Shown in pieces: positions 6,949-16,385 of a stretch of 64,000 bases of DNA (position 1 is its first letter; each line of letters begins with the position of its first letter). Below the pieces are notes generated by a model. That model saw only the letters and a list, made by a program, of their open reading frames with translations, did not search any database and was not told the origin of the DNA. The stretch covers positions 1,389,501 through 1,453,500 of the forward strand of contig NZ_CP113061.1 in the NCBI RefSeq assembly GCF_026625745.1, written 5' to 3'. Position numbers and translations under genes: made by a program. Source of the stretch: Asticcacaulis sp. SL142 (lineage in GTDB: Bacteria > Pseudomonadota > Alphaproteobacteria > Caulobacterales > Caulobacteraceae).

Positions 6949-8157
6949 TTAAACGATGGATTCCACCGTCAGGGCGACGCCCATCCCACCACCAATGCAG
7001 AGGGTAGCGAGACCTTTGAGCGGCTTGCCCTGCTCGGCGGTGCGGCGCTTAAGTTCAAATAGAAGCGTGGTCAGAATACGCGCACCGGACGCGCCGATCG
7101 GGTGGCCGATGGCGATAGCCCCGCCATTGACATTGACCTTCGCCGTATCAAGCCCCAGCTCCTTAACGACGCACAAAGCCTGCGCCGCAAAGGCTTCGTT
7201 GGATTCGACCAGATCAAGATCAGCCACGCTCCAGCCCGCTTTTGCCAGCGCCTTTTTCGAGGCCGGTATCGGGCCTGTGCCCATGATCGCCGGATCAACT
7301 CCGGCATTGGCCCACGACACGATCCTGGCCAGCGGTTTCAGGCCGCGCTTGGCCGCTTCATCCGCCGACATCAACACCAGCGCCGCAGCCCCGTCATTGA
7401 GGCCCGACGCATTGGCAGCCGTAATCGAACCCTCTTTGTTAAAGGCAGGCTTAAGGCCCGAAATGCTTTCCAGCACCACGCCGTGACGGATAAATTCGTC
7501 CTTATCGACGACCGTGTCGCCCTTACGGCCCTTAATGGTGACCGGGATAATTTCTTCGTCAAACTTACCGGCTTTCTGAGCGGCCTCGGCCTTGTTTTGC
7601 GACGACACCGCGAACTCGTCCTGCGCACTGCGGCTGATCTCCCACTTAGCGGCAATGTTTTCCGCCGTCTGACCCATGTGATAGCCGTTGAACGAATCCC
7701 ACAGACCGTCGGTGATCATGGTGTCTTTCAGGCCAAGGTCGCCCATTTTCTGGCCGGTACGGATTTGCGCGGCATGAACCGCCAAAGACATGCTTTCCTG
7801 ACCACCAGCGATCACCACCGTCGAATCACCGAGCGCGATTTGCTGCGCACCCAAAGCGACCGCCCGCAGACCGGAACCACAGATCTGATTGAGGCTCCAG
7901 GCCGGGGTTTCAATCGGCAAACCAGCCTTGATAGAAGCCTGACGGGCCGGGCCCTGGCCTTGGGCGGCCTGCAAAACCTGCCCCATAATCACTTCATCGA
8001 CATCGGCGGCGGCAATGCCGGCGCGCTCGATCACGCCCTTGATGGCCAAGGCCCCCAATTCTGCGCCCGACAGGCTGGACAACCCGCCTAAGAATGAGCC
8101 CACCGGCGTGCGGGCAGCAGCAACAATAACGACATCTGACACGGTTTTGGCAGACAT
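6949..8157 (-). CDS. phaA: Acetyl-CoA acetyltransferase (beta-ketothiolase) PhaA
   Basis: 402-residue thiolase condensing two acetyl-CoA to acetoacetyl-CoA. Catalytic residues are Cys in [11 protein letters not shown] (about residue 89), His in [12 protein letters not shown] and Cys in LCIGGGMG near the C terminus. The ATG at 8157 is preferred: AAAGGA lies 9 nt upstream and the product starts [18 protein letters not shown]. Longer in-frame starts exist at 8190 and 8199. First gene of phaAB, divergent from phaR, which probably represses storage genes through the shared 411-bp control region. Confidence 0.95.
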   Translation of the reverse strand: MSAKTVSDVVIVAAARTPVGSFLGGLSSLSGAELGALAIKGVIERAGIAAADVDEVIMGQVLQAAQGQGPARQASIKAGLPIETPAWSLNQICGSGLRAVALGAQQIALGDSTVVIAGGQESMSLAVHAAQIRTGQKMGDLGLKDTMITDGLWDSFNGYHMGQTAENIAAKWEISRSAQDEFAVSSQNKAEAAQKAGKFDEEIIPVTIKGRKGDTVVDKDEFIRHGVVLESISGLKPAFNKEGSITAANASGLNDGAAALVLMSADEAAKRGLKPLARIVSWANAGVDPAIMGTGPIPASKKALAKAGWSVADLDLVESNEAFAAQALCVVKELGLDTAKVNVNGGAIAIGHPIGASGARILTTLLFELKRRTAEQGKPLKGLATLCIGGGMGVALTVESIV

Positions 8158-8568
8158 GCGGGCAAATCCTTTCACATTGATTCCGCTCATAGATTTCACA
8201 TCTTTGTGTAACGGAATTTAGACAGTAATGGCGGTGGCAGTACGGGGGCCGTAAGCCAGAATAAGCCTGCGGCGGACGTCGCCGACCCTGCAACATCCCG
8301 CAGCATTCGTCACCTGATTTTGCGTGAAAAAGCCCTGTTATTACGGAATATTTACAACCTGTGAGCAAATTTTATGTGCAATTTTGCAACTGCGAACATC
8401 ATTTTTATCAGTGAATATAAGATTTTGCCGCATTTTATGTCCGGTTGCGCGCAACTGCATCCAAAATGCTTTACGCAACAGCAAAAAAAGGTCTAGTCTG
8501 CACATAATAACCATACCTTTTACGGGCGGTAACGCTTCGTTTGAGGGCATCAACGGGAGATACGTCTG
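8158..8568. promoter_or_regulatory. Divergent phaA / phaR control region
   Basis: 411 bp without a gene, richer in A/T than its surroundings. It must hold promoters for both directions. Two palindromic TGC/GCA-containing sites stand out: TGCAATTTTGCA at 8377-8388 and the perfect palindrome GTTGCGCGCAAC at 8444-8455. PhaR proteins of other alphaproteobacteria bind TGC...GCA inverted sites, so these are candidate PhaR operators (inference). Confidence 0.5.
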
Positions 8569-9198
8569 ATGACGGAAGGAAAGACCAAAACCAAACGCGG
8601 CGAAGGCGATAAGGTGGTCATAAAAAAATATGCCAACCGCCGCCTCTATAATACGGCCACCAGTTCCTATGTGACCCTCGATAATCTTTCCGACATGGTG
8701 CGTCAAAACGTCGATTTTATCGTCTATGATGCCAAGTCCGGCGATGATATCACCCGCGGCGTTCTGGCGCAGATCATCTTTGAAGAAGAAAGCCACGGCC
8801 AGAGCCTGCTGCCGATACAATTCCTGCGTCAGTTGATCTCATTCTATGGCGACAGCATGCAAAACCTGCTGCCCACCTATCTTGAAATGTCGCTCGACGG
8901 TTTTGCCAAGCAGCAGGAGCGTTTTCGTTCGCAGTTTTCTCAGGCTTTCGGCGGGGCGCCGGGTCTGGGGTATTTTGATGAGCAGGTGTCCCAGAACTTA
9001 GCCATGTTTGACCGGGCTATGCGAATGTTCTCGCCGTTCTCGTTTGCGGCCACGGCAGCAGGCGCACCAGCTTCGGCAGAGGCCCCTTCGGAGGGGTCTG
9101 AGGCCAAGCCCACCGCCGACAGCCATGAAATGGACGATCTGAAAAAACAACTGGCCGCCATGAAGGCGCAGATTGATGCCCTAGCTACCAAAAGTTAA
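8569..9198 (+). CDS. phaR: Polyhydroxyalkanoate synthesis repressor PhaR
   Basis: 209-residue DNA-binding regulator. Residues about 16-75 form the PHB/PHA accumulation regulator DNA-binding domain (IKKYANRRLYNTATSSYVTL), followed by the PHB-accumulation domain (LAQIIFEEESHGQSLLPIQFLR). The C terminus is Ala/Ser-rich and ends in a short coiled coil (MDDLKKQLAAMKAQIDAL). In related bacteria PhaR senses PHB granules and represses phasin and PHB genes, including itself. GGGAG precedes the ATG. It is divergent from phaAB. Confidence 0.95.
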   Translation: MTEGKTKTKRGEGDKVVIKKYANRRLYNTATSSYVTLDNLSDMVRQNVDFIVYDAKSGDDITRGVLAQIIFEEESHGQSLLPIQFLRQLISFYGDSMQNLLPTYLEMSLDGFAKQQERFRSQFSQAFGGAPGLGYFDEQVSQNLAMFDRAMRMFSPFSFAATAAGAPASAEAPSEGSEAKPTADSHEMDDLKKQLAAMKAQIDALATKS

Positions 9199-9230
9199 TT
9201 TTCAGGCTTAACCGCCATCCACCGGAATTT

Positions 9231-9268
9231 AAGGCCTCCCCACAGCCATGCGCTGCGGAGGCCTTTTT
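9231..9268 (+). terminator. Terminator of phaR
   Basis: Stem AAGGCCTCC / GGAGGCCTT enclosing a 17-nt loop with further pairing, followed by a run of T, 30 nt after the phaR stop. Confidence 0.85.
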
Positions 9269-9360
9269 CGTGGCTGATTATATGGTTTAATAAAGTCGGC
9301 ACCATTATCCGCTATTGTGCACACCAACAGAATGTTGAGACCGCCCCCACGAGACCGCCC

Positions 9361-9633
9361 ATGACCTCACCCCGCGACACATCCAATCTGCCGGTTCCCG
9401 TCGGCCCGGTGATTGATCATGACAAGGCATCAGGCCCTAAAACCCGCGCACGAGTGGGCGTTAAACCACAGTCAGGCTTTACGGCCCAAATCTTAGGCGG
9501 CGGTGAAAAGCGCGGCCTCAAAGGCGGAGCTGAGACTCTGGCGCAGGCAAAAACAACCTATCTCAAGTCAGAATATTCCGGCCGTAATGACCGCAGGCCG
9601 CAGGCCGGCATCATCAAAAAGACCGAAATATAA
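9361..9633 (+). CDS. Small conserved protein of unknown function
   Basis: 90 residues, basic, with no signal peptide or membrane segment. The C-terminal half (TAQILGGGEKRGLKGGAETL, YLKSEYSGRNDRRPQAGIIKKTEI) is Gly/Arg/Lys-rich and resembles small hypothetical proteins I associate with Caulobacterales. Codon use is like that of its neighbours. No strong ribosome binding site is visible. Function unknown. Confidence 0.6.
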   Translation: MTSPRDTSNLPVPVGPVIDHDKASGPKTRARVGVKPQSGFTAQILGGGEKRGLKGGAETLAQAKTTYLKSEYSGRNDRRPQAGIIKKTEI

Positions 9634-9714
9634 GGCTTTGAGGGTTAATCGCGCTTAACCACGTCCGGCACGCAAATTGCACATCCCTTTCCGCAAACGA
9701 GCGGAGACGATACT

Positions 9715-9792
9715 GTGCAGGCACTTTATCCCATACTGACCAAGACATTTGACGTACTGATCGTGGCGACCATATTTACGTTCTTTGGCTGA
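9715..9792 (+). CDS. Possible 25-residue hydrophobic peptide
   Basis: A GTG-started frame with GGAG about 9 nt upstream, encoding MQALYPILTKTFDVLIVATI and then FTFFG. The second half could span a membrane. A 7-bp hairpin (ATCCAAA / TTTGGAT, 9793-9810) follows the stop directly. Two TTAA sites 6 bp apart (9645-9658) lie upstream, like a CtrA target. Only these local signals support it. Confidence 0.35.
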   Translation: MQALYPILTKTFDVLIVATIFTFFG

Positions 9793-9809
9793 ATCCAAAA
9801 CAGTTTGGA

Positions 9810-10259
9810 TCAGAATTCAAAGTCGCGCCGCGCGGAGATGGTCGTGACGATAAAGCCCGCCAGCACATCCAGCAGTGTCATGGCCGTCAGCATGAAAAAC
9901 ACTGACGTGGCAAACGGCTTAAGCAGCAAAAACTGCACCAGACAGACGATAAACAGCACCATCGACAGGGCGTGGTTGATGATCGCCACCTTATCCGATG
10001 ATGTCGATTTCAGCAGCTCGAAAAACAGCATGATCAGGCCTATCAGGGTAATGACATCGCCTACCCCCACTTTCCAGGTCGAACCGGGCGCGGGCATCGG
10101 CACACTAAACCATACCCCGTGCAGGTAGTTATAGGCCGCATCGGCCGAACCCCCAAACATCGAGAAAAAGGCGATCAGATTGTAAGCAACCACCGGGATA
10201 ACAAGTAAAGGAAACGCGGTCCACATACTGGGCTGGCTGGGCGTCGGCGCACCGGACAT
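9810..10259 (-). CDS. Four-helix membrane protein of unknown function
   Basis: 149 residues from the ATG at 10259, which has a perfect AGGAGG 7 nt upstream; the longer frame to 10325 is less likely. Four hydrophobic segments are visible (FPLLVIPVVAYNLIAFF, VITLIGLIMLFFELL, LSMVLFIVCLVQFLLL, VFFMLTAMTLLDVLAGFIV). It ends with the charged tail SARRDFEF. It lies downstream of the DPM1-like glycosyltransferase on the same strand, so it may belong to the same envelope function. No family recognised. Confidence 0.8.
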   Translation of the reverse strand: MSGAPTPSQPSMWTAFPLLVIPVVAYNLIAFFSMFGGSADAAYNYLHGVWFSVPMPAPGSTWKVGVGDVITLIGLIMLFFELLKSTSSDKVAIINHALSMVLFIVCLVQFLLLKPFATSVFFMLTAMTLLDVLAGFIVTTISARRDFEF

Positions 10260-10345
10260 ACGTTTTCCTCCTGAAGCAACGGCTGACATGGTTAATATCG
10301 GTTTTTCACCCGTCTGACCAGACATTGCGCCCCCTCTGTCAATAT

Positions 10346-11077
10346 TTACAGCTCAGTTGTGCTTCCCGGATGACGGTAACGCCGGTTTAGCCACATGACA
10401 CCCGGAAGATCGGATAAGGCAACCCATAATCTGCCGATATTGGTATATTTAGAATGACCTGTGGTTCTGAGGCGATCCTCAACCCGCTCAAAAAGGGTTT
10501 TATACCCCTCACGGTTGACCAAGGCCGGGATATAGCGGTGCATATTGTCGAAATAGGGTAAGCGCAGGAAGACATCGCGGCGGATCGCCTTGATACCGCA
10601 GCCGGTATCTTCGGCTCCATCATTCAACATGCGCTTACGGATACCATTGGCCCAGCGTGACGCCCATTTTTTCGAGGCCGTGTCCTGACGACGCTTGCGC
10701 TCACCGGCCACCAGTCCGACATCCGGCGAGGCATTCAGCAGTTTCAGCGCCGTCCGCAGAACATCCGCCGCCGGGTTTTGGCCGTCTCCGTCCATCATGG
10801 CGATGATATTGGTGCGGGCACTCATTATACCGGTACGCACACCGCCCGATTTGCCGACATTCTTTTCGTGCAGCACAACCCGCAGATTAGGCACGGTTTT
10901 TTGCAGTTCGCGCAGTTGGGCCACCGTGCCGTCCGATGACTTATCATCGACGAAAATCAGCTCAAAGCCATCGGCCCCAAGGCCTTCATCGAATACCGAC
11001 TTCAGCTCTCTTACCACATCGGCGACCGCGCCCTCTTCATTCTGGACGGCCACGACGACGGAAACGGCTAAAGGCAT
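10346..11077 (-). CDS. Family 2 glycosyltransferase, dolichol/undecaprenyl-phosphate sugar synthase type
   Basis: 243 residues. The GT2 fold shows VSVVVAVQNEEGAV at the N terminus, VDDKSSDGT, the metal-binding MMDGDGQNP and DTGCGIKAIRRDVF. The pattern is that of DPM1/ArnC-like enzymes that transfer a sugar to a polyprenyl phosphate at the inner membrane. No C-terminal membrane helices are present. It is divergent from an ArnT-like transferase (11297), a plausible user of the lipid-linked sugar. Sugar and lipid identities are not readable from sequence. Confidence 0.85.
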   Translation of the reverse strand: MPLAVSVVVAVQNEEGAVADVVRELKSVFDEGLGADGFELIFVDDKSSDGTVAQLRELQKTVPNLRVVLHEKNVGKSGGVRTGIMSARTNIIAMMDGDGQNPAADVLRTALKLLNASPDVGLVAGERKRRQDTASKKWASRWANGIRKRMLNDGAEDTGCGIKAIRRDVFLRLPYFDNMHRYIPALVNREGYKTLFERVEDRLRTTGHSKYTNIGRLWVALSDLPGVMWLNRRYRHPGSTTEL

Positions 11078-11296
11078 AAGGACTCTTTCGGATCGCTGCG
11101 CGCCTTAATTCCTGACCGTTAAACCACGGCACGGCCCGCGACAGGGCCAGATTAAGGCTTTGATTCTGGTGCTTAACATTTTAAGCTTATTCGGTAAATA
11201 GTGGCAACCTTAGCGAATCGTGTCCTTTTTCGCTGGATTTTCTGTGCGTCTACAATAGTTTGCCGCCCATATTTTTGATCTGCCGCGAGTGTTTTC

Positions 11297-13015
11297 ATGT
11301 CGTCCAAACTCATTGCTGCCGCAACTCAAGGCTTGCGCGGGCCGCTTCTGGCAGCGCTGGTGGCGTTTCTGGTCGGCCTGCCGTGCGCCCTGATCATACC
11401 GCCGCTCGATCGCGATGAATCGCGCTTTGTGCAGGCGTCGAGCCAGATGCTGGAAAGCCGCGACTTCATCAACATCAACTATCAAGACGGCCCGCGCCAC
11501 AAAAAGCCGGTCGGCATCCACTGGCTTCAGGCTGCGAGCGTGTCCTTAACGTCTGAGGTCGGGGCGCGTGAGATTCTGGCCTATCGCTGGCCGTCTCTGC
11601 TGGGGGCTGCCCTTGCTGCCTTTTCGCTGGCCTGGGGTGGCGGCGCCTTGTTCGATAACCGGCGCGGCCTGAAAGCCGGGCTAATCCTTGGCATTTCTCT
11701 GCTACTGTCAACCGAAGCTTTTATCGCCAAGACCGATGCCGTCCTGTGCGGGTTTGTGACCCTGTTTATGGCCGCGCTGGCGCAAATCTATGTCGCCTAC
11801 CGTAACCGCCCAGATGGTGCCGATCCCAAAGTGCGCCTCAAACTTCGGCGTTTGCGTATCACCTTCTGGCTGGCCTTTGCCGCATCCATTCTTATAAAGG
11901 GCCCGATCGGGCCAATGATCTTTCTGGCCACGGCGTTCACCCTGATCGCGTGGGACAAGCAGGCCGCCAAAGGCGATGCCACAAAAGGCAATATGGACTG
12001 GTTCCGCCATCTGGGCTGGAGTTGGGGAATCGCCCTCACCGCTCTGCTGGTCGGGCCGTGGGCCATTGCCATCACGATCGCCACCGACGGCGCCTTTTGG
12101 GGCACGGCCATCGGTGATGATCTGGCGCCCAAGCTGGTCAGCGGCTCTGAGGGCCATTTCGCCTGGCCCGGCACCCATACCCTGATGCTGCCGCTGATGT
12201 TTTTCCCCGGTACCTTCCTGCTCGGCGGGGCATTACAAGCGGCCATTTCGCGCCGCCTTGAGCCCGCCATCCGTTTTGCCATCTGCTGGTTCCTGCCGGC
12301 GTTTATTATATTCGAAATATCCCCGACCAAGCTGATCCACTATCCGCTACCTACCTATGGCGGGCTGGCCTTGCTGGCCGCCGTGTCGATCGGCATGGTC
12401 CATAAGCGCTGGGCCAAGATCATGAATATGGCGCTGGGGTTGTTTGCCGGTGTGGTCATCTCATGGATCGCCGTTACGGCCCTGACCGAATTTGGCACCG
12501 GCGCGCATCCGACGGTAGCACTCACGGCGGTGACGCTGACGGTGGCCTCGGCCCTGCTGATTGCGGCCCTTGGCGGGTTCTTCCTGTGGAAAAATCACAA
12601 GGCCGCGGGGCTGTTGTGCCTGTTCCTAGGCGGGGTCGGCGGGCATTTGGGGCTGATTACGCTGGCCTCTCAGCTCAAGCCGCTATGGATGTCGGTTAAT
12701 CTCGAAAACACGCTGATCGAGACGCGCACCGACCCGCGTCTGGGTCTGATCCCCGGCCCGGTCGCCACACTTGGCTACGCCGAACCGAGCTTTGTGTTTG
12801 CGATGGGCACCAAAACCGCCCTGCTGGATAATGCGCAGCAGGCCGTTGCCGTGGTCGAACAGGGCCGCCCGATCTTTGTTGAGGCCGAGCATCTGAAAGC
12901 ATTCGAGGCGGAAATGGCGAAAAATAACCTTAAGGTGCGCGCCATCACCACCGTACACGGCCACAACTATTCCAATGGCAATGAGGTCGCGATCACCCTG
13001 TTCCGCAAGCAGTAA
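11297..13015 (+). CDS. ArnT-like polytopic glycosyltransferase (PMT/GT83 type)
   Basis: 572 residues with about a dozen hydrophobic segments. The first periplasmic loop has PPLDRDESRFVQASSQMLES and RHKKPVGIHWLQAAS, the signature of ArnT/PMT transferases that move a sugar from a polyprenyl phosphate to lipid A or another acceptor in the periplasm. Asp38/Glu40-like acidic residues (DRDE) are the expected catalytic site. With the divergent DPM1-like gene it suggests envelope-glycan modification. The acceptor is unknown. The ribosome site is weak. Confidence 0.85.
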   Translation: MSSKLIAAATQGLRGPLLAALVAFLVGLPCALIIPPLDRDESRFVQASSQMLESRDFININYQDGPRHKKPVGIHWLQAASVSLTSEVGAREILAYRWPSLLGAALAAFSLAWGGGALFDNRRGLKAGLILGISLLLSTEAFIAKTDAVLCGFVTLFMAALAQIYVAYRNRPDGADPKVRLKLRRLRITFWLAFAASILIKGPIGPMIFLATAFTLIAWDKQAAKGDATKGNMDWFRHLGWSWGIALTALLVGPWAIAITIATDGAFWGTAIGDDLAPKLVSGSEGHFAWPGTHTLMLPLMFFPGTFLLGGALQAAISRRLEPAIRFAICWFLPAFIIFEISPTKLIHYPLPTYGGLALLAAVSIGMVHKRWAKIMNMALGLFAGVVISWIAVTALTEFGTGAHPTVALTAVTLTVASALLIAALGGFFLWKNHKAAGLLCLFLGGVGGHLGLITLASQLKPLWMSVNLENTLIETRTDPRLGLIPGPVATLGYAEPSFVFAMGTKTALLDNAQQAVAVVEQGRPIFVEAEHLKAFEAEMAKNNLKVRAITTVHGHNYSNGNEVAITLFRKQ

Positions 13016-13047
13016 TCAAGCGCGTTGGCTGCACCGAACTCCGTTTC

Positions 13048-13071
13048 CCAAAAGTGTGAGCGGTTTTAGGA
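13048..13071. repeat. Short hairpin repeat after the ArnT-like gene
   Basis: CCCAAAAGTGTGAGCGG followed by TTTTAGG; a diverged inverted copy of the element at 2441-2465. It may also weakly terminate transcription. Confidence 0.5.
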
Positions 13072-13096
13072 ATCAAACGCGCGAAATTAAACGGGC

Positions 13097-14014
13097 TTAG
13101 TCCTCACGCTTAAGGCGTGGACGCAAAACTGATCGCAGCACGGACACCAGCAATATCAACGGTCCCAACGCCCAGACATAGAGCTTACGCCACAGGGTAT
13201 CGGCGCGCTTATTGAAGAAGTACACCAAGCCCTTACCCTTGTTCCACTCCACAAAGGTCGGTGCCACGTATGAGGTGTGGCCTTCGTGCACGACCTCGGC
13301 GTGGGGGTGAAACAGGACGGTCCCGCCCATTTTACGCGCCCGCCAGCACAGATCGACATCTTCGACATGCAGGAAAAATTCAGGATCAAAGCCGCCCAGT
13401 TTATCGAAATCGGCCTTTGAAATCGCAAAACAGGCCCCAGATATGGTCGGCACCGCCATCGGGGCATCAGGTAACGGCTTGTCGTGGTGATGCAACTCAA
13501 ACCCTTCGAGGCCCTGCACGAACCGCTCAAGCCGCAGCAGGGATACCAGGGTCGTCACCGGCGTGACTTCACCGCGACGCGCCCCGCGCTGTTCGCTGCC
13601 ATCGGTATTAAGCACTCGGGCGCCCACAATGCAGGGCCGAGGCTGGCCTTGGGTGGCGGCAATCAGCTTCGTGATCGTCCCGGCTTTGGGCGACGCATCC
13701 GGATTAAGCACAACCAGCCACGGCTGATGCGCTGCTGTCGTCCCCAGATTAACCGCACGCCCAAAACCGATATTGCCATGGCCCTGAATGAGCCTGACCC
13801 GCGGGTTGGCAGCGGCCAGCGTCTGAAGCTGGGTTTCGACTTCCGGTGGTGAGCCATTATCGACCAGAACCAGCTCGTGCACCGCCGCATCGCTCAGGGC
13901 ATCGCGGATGCTGTCAAACAGGATCTTACCGGTGTGGTAAATAACCATGATGACGCTGACACCGTCCGGTGAGGCGGGGCTATTAAGCATAGTATCGGGC
14001 GCAGTCATATCCAC
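13097..14014 (-). CDS. Family 2 glycosyltransferase (rhamnosyltransferase-like)
   Basis: 305 residues. GT2 signatures: VSVIMVIYHTGK, LVLVDNGSPPE, NIGFGRAVNLG, VVLNPDA and the C-terminal-side FFLHVEDVDLCWRARKMG. This set is typical of WbbL-like rhamnosyltransferases of polysaccharide synthesis. A hydrophobic segment near the end (VWALGPLILLVSVLRSVL) may anchor it to the inner membrane. The start is a GTG at 14014 with an ATG two codons on. It begins 9 nt after thrS on the same strand and may be cotranscribed. Confidence 0.87.
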   Translation of the reverse strand: MDMTAPDTMLNSPASPDGVSVIMVIYHTGKILFDSIRDALSDAAVHELVLVDNGSPPEVETQLQTLAAANPRVRLIQGHGNIGFGRAVNLGTTAAHQPWLVVLNPDASPKAGTITKLIAATQGQPRPCIVGARVLNTDGSEQRGARRGEVTPVTTLVSLLRLERFVQGLEGFELHHHDKPLPDAPMAVPTISGACFAISKADFDKLGGFDPEFFLHVEDVDLCWRARKMGGTVLFHPHAEVVHEGHTSYVAPTFVEWNKGKGLVYFFNKRADTLWRKLYVWALGPLILLVSVLRSVLRPRLKRED

Positions 14015-14023
14015 GGTCAGATG

Positions 14024-15949
14024 TTACTTTAGGTCCGGCGGGGTAGCATCCGCCGATAATTGCGCGACGGAGGCCTCCACGCTCAGGATCGTCTGACCGT
14101 CCGAGCCGAGGTGTCGTAAAGCCACCTCACCGGTTTCGGCTTCCTTGCGGCCAACGACCGCGATGACCGGCACCTTAGCCAGAGAGTGCTCGCGGATCTT
14201 ATAGTTGATCTTTTCATTACGCAGGTCGGTTTCAACCCTCAGACCCGCCGCCCGGTATTTCGCGGCCACGCTCTCAGCATAGTCATTGGCGTCCGAGGTG
14301 ATGGGGGCCACCACAATCTGCACCGGCGCCAGCCACAGCGGGAACTTACCGGCAAAGTTTTCGATCATGATGCCGATGAAGCGCTCAAACGAGCCTAAAA
14401 TGGCGCGGTGCAGCATGACCGGTCTTTGTCTTGAGCCATCCTCCGCCACATATTCGGCATCAAGACGCTCCGGCAGCACATAATCAAGCTGCAAGGTGCC
14501 GCAGGTCCATTCGCGGCCAATGGCGTCCTTGACGATGAAGTCGAGCTTGGGCGCATAGAATGCCCCGTCGCCCTCGGCAATGACCGGCTCGACACCGGCC
14601 TTGCGCGCCGCCTCCAGCAACATACCCTCGGCCTTATCCCAGAACTCATCGGAACCCGCCCGCACTTCGGGGCGTGTCGCCAGATTGATATAGGCGGTTT
14701 CCATGCCCAGATCCGAGTGGATCATCTTCGTTAGGCGGACAAACTTTTCAGTTTCCTCGACGATCTGGTCTTCGCGGCAAAAGATATGGGCGTCGTCCTG
14801 CGTAAAGGCGCGCACCCGCATCAGGCCGTGCAGCGAGCCTGACGGTTCATAGCGATGGCAGGCGCCAAATTCGGCCATGCGCATCGGCAGTTCTTTGTAT
14901 GAGCGCAGACCAACCTTGAAGATTTGCACATGGCCGGGGCAGTTCATCGGCTTGAGCGACAGGGTTTCGCCCTCAACCGTCTCACAGACGAACATATTGG
15001 CGCGGTACTTATCCCAGTGGCCGGAATTTTCCCAGAAGGTGCGATCCAGCACCTGCGGCGTCTTGACCTCGGTATAGCCGGCCACATCCAGTCGCCTACG
15101 CATATAGGCCTCAAGTGTGCGGTACAGCATCCAGCCCTTGGGGTGCCAGAACACCATGCCGCGCCCTTCTTCCTGCATGTGGAACAGGTTCATGGCGCGA
15201 CCCAGCTTACGGTGGTCGCGCTTTTCGGCCTCTTCGATGCGGGTGATGTAGGCTTGCAATTCCTCTTCGGTCGCCCAGGCGGTGCCATAGATACGCTGAA
15301 GCTGGGCATTGTTCTGATCGCCACGCCAGTAAGCCCCGGCCAGCTTGGTCAGCTTGAACGCCTTGCCGACAAAGCGCGACGACGGCATGTGCGGCCCGCG
15401 GCACAGGTCTTTCCAGCGCTCACCGTGGCGATAGACCGTGATGGTTTCGGTGCCGGGCAGGTCGCGGATGATTTCGGCCTTATAGACTTCACCGATTTCC
15501 TCGAAATGCTTGATGGCGGACTCTCGGTCCCAGACTTCGCGCACGATCTTCTCGTCGCGGTCGACCAGTTCCTTCATCTTCTTTTCGATCTTGGGCAGGT
15601 CATCGAGGCTGAAAGGCTCTTCGCGGGCAAAGTCGTAGTAAAAGCCATCGTCAATCGACGGGCCAATCGTGACCTGCGTGCCCGGAAACAGCTCCTGCAC
15701 CGCCTGCGCCAGCAAATGCGCGGCATCGTGGCGGATGACCTCAAGCAGTTCCGGCGCGTCACGGGTCAGGATTTCTATTCTGCCACCGTGATCGAGCGCC
15801 CGGTCAAGATCAAGCATCTCACCGTCGATTTTGATAACCGCCGCCTTCTTGGCCAGCGACTTGGAAAGGGACTCCGCGATAGCCCTCCCGGTGGTTCCGG
15901 CCTCAAACTCACGTTTGGCGCCATCGGGAAAAATCAGTTCTATCGTCAT
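14024..15949 (-). CDS. thrS: Threonyl-tRNA synthetase
   Basis: 641 residues, full length for bacterial ThrRS. Order: TGS domain (1-65), editing domain with [15 protein letters not shown] and [18 protein letters not shown], class II catalytic core with zinc ligands in [17 protein letters not shown] and HRAILGS, and an anticodon-binding domain ([14 protein letters not shown]). It charges tRNA-Thr with threonine. The ATG start gives the family N terminus [15 protein letters not shown]. Confidence 0.97.
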   Translation of the reverse strand: MTIELIFPDGAKREFEAGTTGRAIAESLSKSLAKKAAVIKIDGEMLDLDRALDHGGRIEILTRDAPELLEVIRHDAAHLLAQAVQELFPGTQVTIGPSIDDGFYYDFAREEPFSLDDLPKIEKKMKELVDRDEKIVREVWDRESAIKHFEEIGEVYKAEIIRDLPGTETITVYRHGERWKDLCRGPHMPSSRFVGKAFKLTKLAGAYWRGDQNNAQLQRIYGTAWATEEELQAYITRIEEAEKRDHRKLGRAMNLFHMQEEGRGMVFWHPKGWMLYRTLEAYMRRRLDVAGYTEVKTPQVLDRTFWENSGHWDKYRANMFVCETVEGETLSLKPMNCPGHVQIFKVGLRSYKELPMRMAEFGACHRYEPSGSLHGLMRVRAFTQDDAHIFCREDQIVEETEKFVRLTKMIHSDLGMETAYINLATRPEVRAGSDEFWDKAEGMLLEAARKAGVEPVIAEGDGAFYAPKLDFIVKDAIGREWTCGTLQLDYVLPERLDAEYVAEDGSRQRPVMLHRAILGSFERFIGIMIENFAGKFPLWLAPVQIVVAPITSDANDYAESVAAKYRAAGLRVETDLRNEKINYKIREHSLAKVPVIAVVGRKEAETGEVALRHLGSDGQTILSVEASVAQLSADATPPDLK

Positions 15950-16032
15950 GTCACAGTCACTTTCAGTATGCTCAGCCCCTACAACAGGCCAGAGCGTGGA
16001 TTGAGCCTCACCCCTACGACAGGCGAAGGCTG

Positions 16033-16269
16033 TTATGTTTCGCGCTTGGGCGGCACAGGATCATAGCCTGAACCGCCGCCGGGACGACACCGGCAAATCC
16101 GTTTGATCCCCATCCATCCGCCTTTGAGCGGGCCGTGGGTGATCAGGGCCTCAGCCGTATAGTCCGAACAGGTCGGCAAAAACCGGCACGCCTGCCCGAT
16201 CATTGGCGACAGGCCCAGCTTATAGGCCCGGTGGCCCGCCCTGACCGCTTTTACATAGATGTCGGCCAT
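16033..16269 (-). CDS. yidD: Membrane protein insertion efficiency factor YidD
   Basis: 78 residues from the ATG at 16269, with TAGGA about 9 nt upstream. Motifs [27 protein letters not shown], split here as [10 protein letters not shown] and [10 protein letters not shown], and [29 protein letters not shown] match the YidD/UPF0161 family. It assists YidC-dependent insertion of membrane proteins at the inner membrane. It lies upstream of thrS rather than in the usual rpmH-rnpA-yidC locus. Confidence 0.92.
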   Translation of the reverse strand: MADIYVKAVRAGHRAYKLGLSPMIGQACRFLPTCSDYTAEALITHGPLKGGWMGIKRICRCRPGGGSGYDPVPPKRET

Positions 16270-16385
16270 GACAAAAGTCCTAATGCACCTGACCGCGCGC
16301 AGATGAATCCATTTACCCTTGTTTGGCAAGGCAATAGTGGCAAATTCAGGGCATCACAGGTTGTAATCAGAGATTAACCACTGAA

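Noticed and set aside
7102-8091. 329-residue open frame on the + strand opposite phaA
   Set aside because: Shadow of the phaA coding sequence; no ribosome site, low-complexity basic product, no domain.
11173-11184. TTAACATTTTAA resembling a CtrA target upstream of the ArnT-like gene
   Set aside because: Spacing between half-sites is 4, outside the 6-7 expected; likely chance in A/T-rich DNA.
14924-16066. 380-residue open frame on the + strand opposite thrS
   Set aside because: Antisense to thrS over its whole length, which fixes the coding strand.
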